Positions 6,309 to 8,430 of a stretch of 8,430 bases of DNA are shown here, piece after piece (the stretch's first letter is position 1; the number at the start of each line of letters is the position of its first letter). The DNA lies in NCBI GenBank assembly GCA_018818365.1, contig JAHISH010000070.1, positions 1 to 8,430 of the forward strand, read 5' to 3'. The notes under the pieces were generated by a model. It made no database searches and was not told the origin of the DNA. It worked only from the letters and a program-made list of their open reading frames with translations. Source of the stretch: Candidatus Omnitrophota bacterium (lineage in GTDB: Bacteria; Omnitrophota; Gorgyraeia; Gygaellales; Profunditerraquicolaceae). Made by a program: the position numbers and the translations under genes.

Positions 6309-7321
6309 TATTTTTTAAGTTCTTTTAAAAGCTTCTCCATATCCACCGATTTAGCCGCGATGAGTTTATCGGCGGCGCCATAATAGATATAAAGCCTCTT
6401 GCCTTTCAGCACGGTTCCTGTGGGGAAGACCACATTGTTGACATCTCCGCGCTTTTCCCACTTCTCCTTCGGAGAAAACAGGGGGCGCTCCAAACGTCCG
6501 ATCACCTTAGTCGGATCGTCGAGGTCTAGTAATGCGGCTGCCGCATGATAGGTCTTTCCTTGCGAAGAGTCCTCTACGCTATGATAGATCAAAAGCCATC
6601 CCTCCTTCGTCTCAATGGGGGGGCATCCGCCGCCGATATTCCTGCTTTCAAACTCGTATTTTCCTCCAAGCAGAACGTAGCTGCCCAGATTCCGAATATA
6701 CTCTCTCCAATAATCATCGGTAAGGTCTTTGAAATCATCGAAATAAATCACCTGGATCTCCGGAAGGATACGGTGCACCAAGGCGAATTTATTGTTAATC
6801 TTCTTAGGAAAGATAAAGGCGTCCTTCTCCCATAACAGAATATCCTGACCTTGCCTGTCTCTTATATATGCTTCGAAGATAAAATACCTCTCCCTTATTC
6901 TCGCGTAACCAAGGAGTTTGCCTACCTCCGCATACGTAATGCGCGGAGACAGTATCCCGTGCTTTTCGAAATTGGTAAGATCGGGGCTTGTCGCGTACGC
7001 GATACTGGCGTTTTTACCGTCATACGCAGTATAAAAAAGATAGTACACCCCGTCTAAGAAAACAATCCGGGGGTCCTCTACTCCTTTTTTCTCATACTCA
7101 TATTCTGGAAAAAGGACGGGATGATCAAGCCTATTGACGACCTTATGGTCGACTAACTGACAGTAGCCTATCGAAGAAACCATATCGCCCTTGCGAACTG
7201 CCCGGTAAAACATGTGCGTGACGCCGTCTCTCTCGACGCATGCGGGATTTAAAACCGCTTGATTATCGAATGTATTGCGCGAGCTCTCAAGTATTATCCC
7301 TTCACTTTTGACTTTAATCAT
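6308..7321 (-). CDS. GH130-family glycoside phosphorylase (beta-mannoside type)
   Basis: A 337-aa five-bladed beta-propeller enzyme of family GH130 (formerly DUF377). Visible motifs are NPACVERDGVTHMFYRA (25-41), GVEDPRI (80-86) with the catalytic Asp83, GGGCPPIETKEGWLLIYHSV (230-249) with H247, and VVFPTGTVLKGKRLYIYYGA (297-316). Length is normal for the family. Known members phosphorolyse beta-1,4- or beta-1,2-mannosides to mannose 1-phosphate, and some hydrolyse beta-1,2-mannan. The sequence alone does not decide which. No signal peptide is present, so it acts in the cytoplasm, which suits a phosphorylase. ATG 7321 is preceded by GAGG at 5 nt. It is the first gene of the operon and is coupled to the GT4 gene, so together they could make and recycle the same oligosaccharide (inference). 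Confidence 0.92.
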   Translation of the reverse strand: MIKVKSEGIILESSRNTFDNQAVLNPACVERDGVTHMFYRAVRKGDMVSSIGYCQLVDHKVVNRLDHPVLFPEYEYEKKGVEDPRIVFLDGVYYLFYTAYDGKNASIAYATSPDLTNFEKHGILSPRITYAEVGKLLGYARIRERYFIFEAYIRDRQGQDILLWEKDAFIFPKKINNKFALVHRILPEIQVIYFDDFKDLTDDYWREYIRNLGSYVLLGGKYEFESRNIGGGCPPIETKEGWLLIYHSVEDSSQGKTYHAAAALLDLDDPTKVIGRLERPLFSPKEKWEKRGDVNNVVFPTGTVLKGKRLYIYYGAADKLIAAKSVDMEKLLKELKK

Positions 7322-7461
7322 TATACCTCATTCCTTACTTTATAAATGGGTTTACCGGCACCGTACTCTTGCGCCAGGGATAGGACTATTGCGGTGATAG
7401 TAATCGTACTATATCGCACGCTTCTTAGCGTAAGGCCGGAGGATGGTCTGCGCTTCGTGTT
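7322..7461 (-). other. Non-coding stretch before the GH130 operon, with hairpins
   Basis: No gene and no convincing minus-strand promoter is visible; a lone TATAAA (7339-7344) has no matching -35. Three small hairpins can be drawn: TGCGGTGATAG/CTATATCGCA (7390-7418, one bulge), ACGCT-TCTT-AGCGT (7418-7431), and GGCGC/GTGCC near 7360-7380. It may be the operon leader, or the upstream flank of the plus-strand RNA. Confidence 0.4.
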
Positions 7462-7490
7462 TTGAAACAAACGGTTAGGTTGGCTACAAT
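7462..7490 (+). promoter_or_regulatory. Plus-strand promoter of the candidate structured RNA
   Basis: TTGAAA (-35, 7462-7467), a 17-bp spacer and TACAAT (-10, 7485-7490) match the sigma-70 consensus at five of six bases each. The start would be near 7497, just before the first long stem. No plus-strand protein gene follows anywhere in the window. Confidence 0.65.
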
Positions 7491-7496
7491 TCTTGT

Positions 7497-7834
7497 ATCA
7501 CTCCGGTATAAAAGCGCATATGCTGCACAATAGACTATATATACCTCTGGCCTATTGTGGTAGTTCGACATGCGCCGAGCGTTTTATACCGATGGGCTAC
7601 TCATCCCCCACAAGGGAACCCCTCTCTTGTGTGCCTGTTGTGCGTTTAAGACAGGATATCCTACTATATCGAGGAGTTTTAAGTAACAATGCAGGAATTC
7701 CTCGCGGATTTCTAGAGGCATCAATGGTAAGAGAGGTGTGCCTTCGATTATTGTCAAATCCGCTCATAACGATTTAAGATAGCGCCTTTGCGGATCTGTG
7801 AAAAGCAAGAAGCGTAACGAAACGCTTCTTTTAA
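7497..7834 (+). ncRNA. Candidate structured non-coding RNA, about 335 nt, class unknown
   Basis: A stretch with no convincing protein gene but dense perfect stems. Stem 1 pairs CGGTATAAAA (7504-7513) with TTTTATACCG (7582-7591). Inside it GCGCAT (7514-7519) pairs with ATGCGC (7570-7575), and CACAATAG (7526-7533) with CTATTGTG (7552-7559), making one long branched arm. CACAAG (7609-7614) pairs with CTTGTG (7626-7631), GATAT/ATATC closes a small loop near 7655-7670, and GCGGATTT (7704-7711) pairs with AAATCCGC (7756-7763). The last partner can pair instead with GCGGAT (7790-7795), so two folds compete. A good promoter lies just upstream and a 9-bp-stem terminator ends it. I find no RNase P, tmRNA, 6S or SRP hallmark. 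The strand is inferred from promoter and terminator; stems alone would fit either strand. Confidence 0.5.
7805..7834. terminator. Terminator hairpin shared by the RNA candidate and the zinc-ribbon gene
   Basis: AAGAAGCGT (7807-7815) pairs perfectly with ACGCTTCTT (7822-7830) around a 6-nt loop. On the plus strand TTCTTTT follows, and on the minus strand GCTTTTC. It directly abuts the zinc-ribbon stop codon (7831-7833), so it can serve converging transcripts from both sides, although neither T-run is long. Confidence 0.65.
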
Positions 7835-7989
7835 CGGCCTTCGTTCTTACGTTTTGAATAACAATCCTTGCAGTATATAGGACGATCTTCTCTGGGCTTA
7901 AACGGGACTTCGCACTCTTTCTTGCACTCCGAGCACACTGCCTTGTGCATCTCCCGTGGTCCGCCGAATCCGCCGCCTTGGTATGCCAT
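7831..7989 (-). CDS. Small CxxC zinc-ribbon protein
   Basis: A 52-aa protein with a glycine-rich start (MAYQGGGFGGPREMHKAVCS) and a zinc ribbon: C19-x2-C22 and C40-x2-C43, with an extra C26. The middle reads EVPFKPREDRPIYCKDCY, a signature I recall from small 'zinc-ribbon domain' proteins widespread in Omnitrophota and other uncultured phyla. Their function is not known; nucleic-acid or ribosome binding is a guess from the basic charge and size. ATG 7989 has GGGAGG 6 nt upstream. The gene has its own TATAAT promoter and ends at a hairpin. It is not in an operon with the next gene downstream, which is more than 500 bp away. Confidence 0.88.
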   Translation of the reverse strand: MAYQGGGFGGPREMHKAVCSECKKECEVPFKPREDRPIYCKDCYSKRKNEGR

Positions 7990-8007
7990 GTTTCCTCCCT
8001 TTATATT

Positions 8008-8023
8008 GGTTAAAGATTTAACC
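8008..8023. promoter_or_regulatory. Palindrome in the zinc-ribbon gene leader
   Basis: GGTTAAA and TTTAACC are separated by two bases, a perfect 16-bp inverted repeat. It lies between the -10 box and the ribosome site, right after the predicted start site near 8027. It could be an operator or a short 5' hairpin that protects the mRNA (inference). Confidence 0.5.
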
Positions 8024-8033
8024 TTGAGTTGTG

Positions 8034-8061
8034 ATTATAGAGCTTTTCGAAAGAATTGCAA
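8034..8061 (-). promoter_or_regulatory. Promoter of the zinc-ribbon gene
   Basis: On the minus strand a perfect TATAAT (-10, 8034-8039) lies 16 bp after TTGCAA (-35, 8056-8061). The -35 sits right after the stop codon of the lysine-rich gene, so the zinc-ribbon gene is transcribed separately as well as by read-through. The leader is about 38 nt. Confidence 0.72.
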
Positions 8062-8069
8062 GCGTTTCT

Positions 8070-8225
8070 TTACTCTAAGGCAACCGGATCTTGGGGGGCC
8101 TGCCCGGACTCAGGCCCAGCCTCCCTCGTTTTTTTATCCAGCTTTTTTTGTTTCTTCTCCTCTGCCTTCTTTTTCTTAGCCAATTCTCTCTGATACTTTT
8201 TAAACGAATAGTTATCTCTGGACAC
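8070..8225 (-). CDS. Small lysine-rich conserved protein, unknown function
   Basis: A 51-aa protein that starts at GTG 8225 with AAGGAG 7 nt upstream. It reads MSRDNYSFKKYQRELAKKKK, continues with alternating Lys/Glu (AEEKKQKKLDKKTREAG), and ends in an acidic, Pro-rich tail (QDPVALE). The middle is predicted to be one highly charged single helix. The 'SFxKxQxELAKKKK' opening is one I recall from small hypothetical proteins in deltaproteobacteria and Omnitrophota; no function is known. There is no signal peptide or Cys. A promoter lies upstream, and the zinc-ribbon gene follows after about 80 bp. The strong ribosome site, reading-frame composition and recalled family support it as real despite its size. 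Confidence 0.75.
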   Translation of the reverse strand: MSRDNYSFKKYQRELAKKKKAEEKKQKKLDKKTREAGPESGQAPQDPVALE

Positions 8226-8266
8226 TATACTCTCCTTTATCCCGCTTCTGATAGCGCGTAATACTA

Positions 8267-8295
8267 ATTTTACCCTAAATTCCCGCTTTCTGCAA
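8267..8295 (-). promoter_or_regulatory. Possible promoter of the lysine-rich gene
   Basis: On the minus strand TAAAAT (-10, 8267-8272) lies 17 bp after TTGCAG (-35, 8290-8295). The -10 is good and the -35 weak. The leader would be about 35 nt. Confidence 0.5.
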
Positions 8296-8353
8296 ACTAT
8301 TTATGCGGAAGGGTAGTATACTGAATTGTGTGTAAATTAGCTTTACAGTAATT

Positions 8354-8428
8354 AAAAAAGGCGTATCTTTCTGTTTGGAAAGCTTATCAACCCGGGCCTG
8401 ACAGAGCCCTAACCAGAAAGGATACGCC
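8354..8428 (-). terminator. Large terminator-like hairpin at the window edge
   Basis: GGCGTATCTTTCTG (8360-8373) pairs with CAGAAAGGATACGCC (8414-8428), 14 bp with one bulged base. On the minus strand GGGC/GCCC pairs inside the loop, and six T (8354-8359) follow the closing stem. This is a strong rho-independent terminator by layout. The loop of about 40 nt is unusually large, so it may be the 3' end of a structured RNA or a regulated leader that starts beyond the window. Confidence 0.6.
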
Positions 8429-8430
8429 CA

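Noticed and set aside
7493..7777. 94-codon plus-strand open frame in the 7.5 kb region
   Set aside because: Its TTG start lies before the predicted start of transcription, there is no ribosome site at it or at the inner ATG (7520), the protein has no recognisable motif, and the DNA is explained better by long base-paired stems.
8360..8428. Integron attC-like site (GCCCTAAC in the right arm)
   Set aside because: The matching GTTRGGC core is absent on the left side, and no cassette or integrase signs are near.
8360..8430. tRNA-like appearance: GGCGTAT and ATACGCC ends followed by CA
   Set aside because: There is no T-loop TTCGA consensus, no D-arm and no anticodon arm; the inner pairing is GGGC/GCCC only, and a T-run on the minus strand fits a terminator.
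1..8430. CRISPR arrays, insertion sequences, tRNA or rRNA genes
   Set aside because: No regularly spaced repeats, transposase motifs, terminal inverted repeats with an enclosed gene, or rRNA/tRNA signatures were seen on either strand.

Overview
The window reads as a chromosomal segment of an uncultured, moderately GC bacterium. The best guess is Candidatus Omnitrophota or a close relative. This rests on recalled resemblance of three small proteins (a coiled-coil/RGF-rich protein, a 52-aa CxxC zinc ribbon and a 51-aa lysine-rich protein) to families common there, not on any search. All recognisable protein genes lie on the minus strand, so transcription runs from high to low coordinates.

Layout in transcription order. 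(1) 8430-7831: a large hairpin with a T-run at the window edge, then two small genes, each with its own promoter: the 51-aa lysine-rich protein (8070-8225) and the zinc ribbon (7831-7989). (2) 7322-7830: about 500 bp without a convincing protein gene. Its right part holds a plus-strand promoter, several long perfect stems and a terminator hairpin, which together suggest an unrecognised structured RNA of about 335 nt. (3) 7321-2377: a tightly packed four-gene operon: GH130 glycoside phosphorylase/hydrolase, GT4 glycosyltransferase fused to an alpha-helical glycosidase-like domain, nitronate monooxygenase-type flavoprotein with an added Cys cluster, and the RGF-rich protein. The first two genes overlap by 1 base and the last two by 8. 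(4) 2305-311: a cold-shock module: strong promoter, leader of about 180 nt with an internal terminator and competing stems, a canonical CspA-type gene, a second terminator, a divergent cold-shock-domain gene, and a cobalamin-binding-domain radical SAM protein that starts 3 nt after it. (5) 239-1: promoter, perfect 24-bp palindrome and the first 57 codons of a DUF134/UPF0251 DNA-binding protein.

How the parts may work together. The GH130/GT pair probably builds or remodels a mannose-type glycan or storage polymer (inference). The cold-shock module looks controlled by RNA structure at two terminators. Because CspA-family proteins can act as antiterminators, the csp gene may control its own leader and read-through into csp-2/radical SAM. 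The DUF134 gene looks autoregulated by the palindrome that covers its predicted start site.
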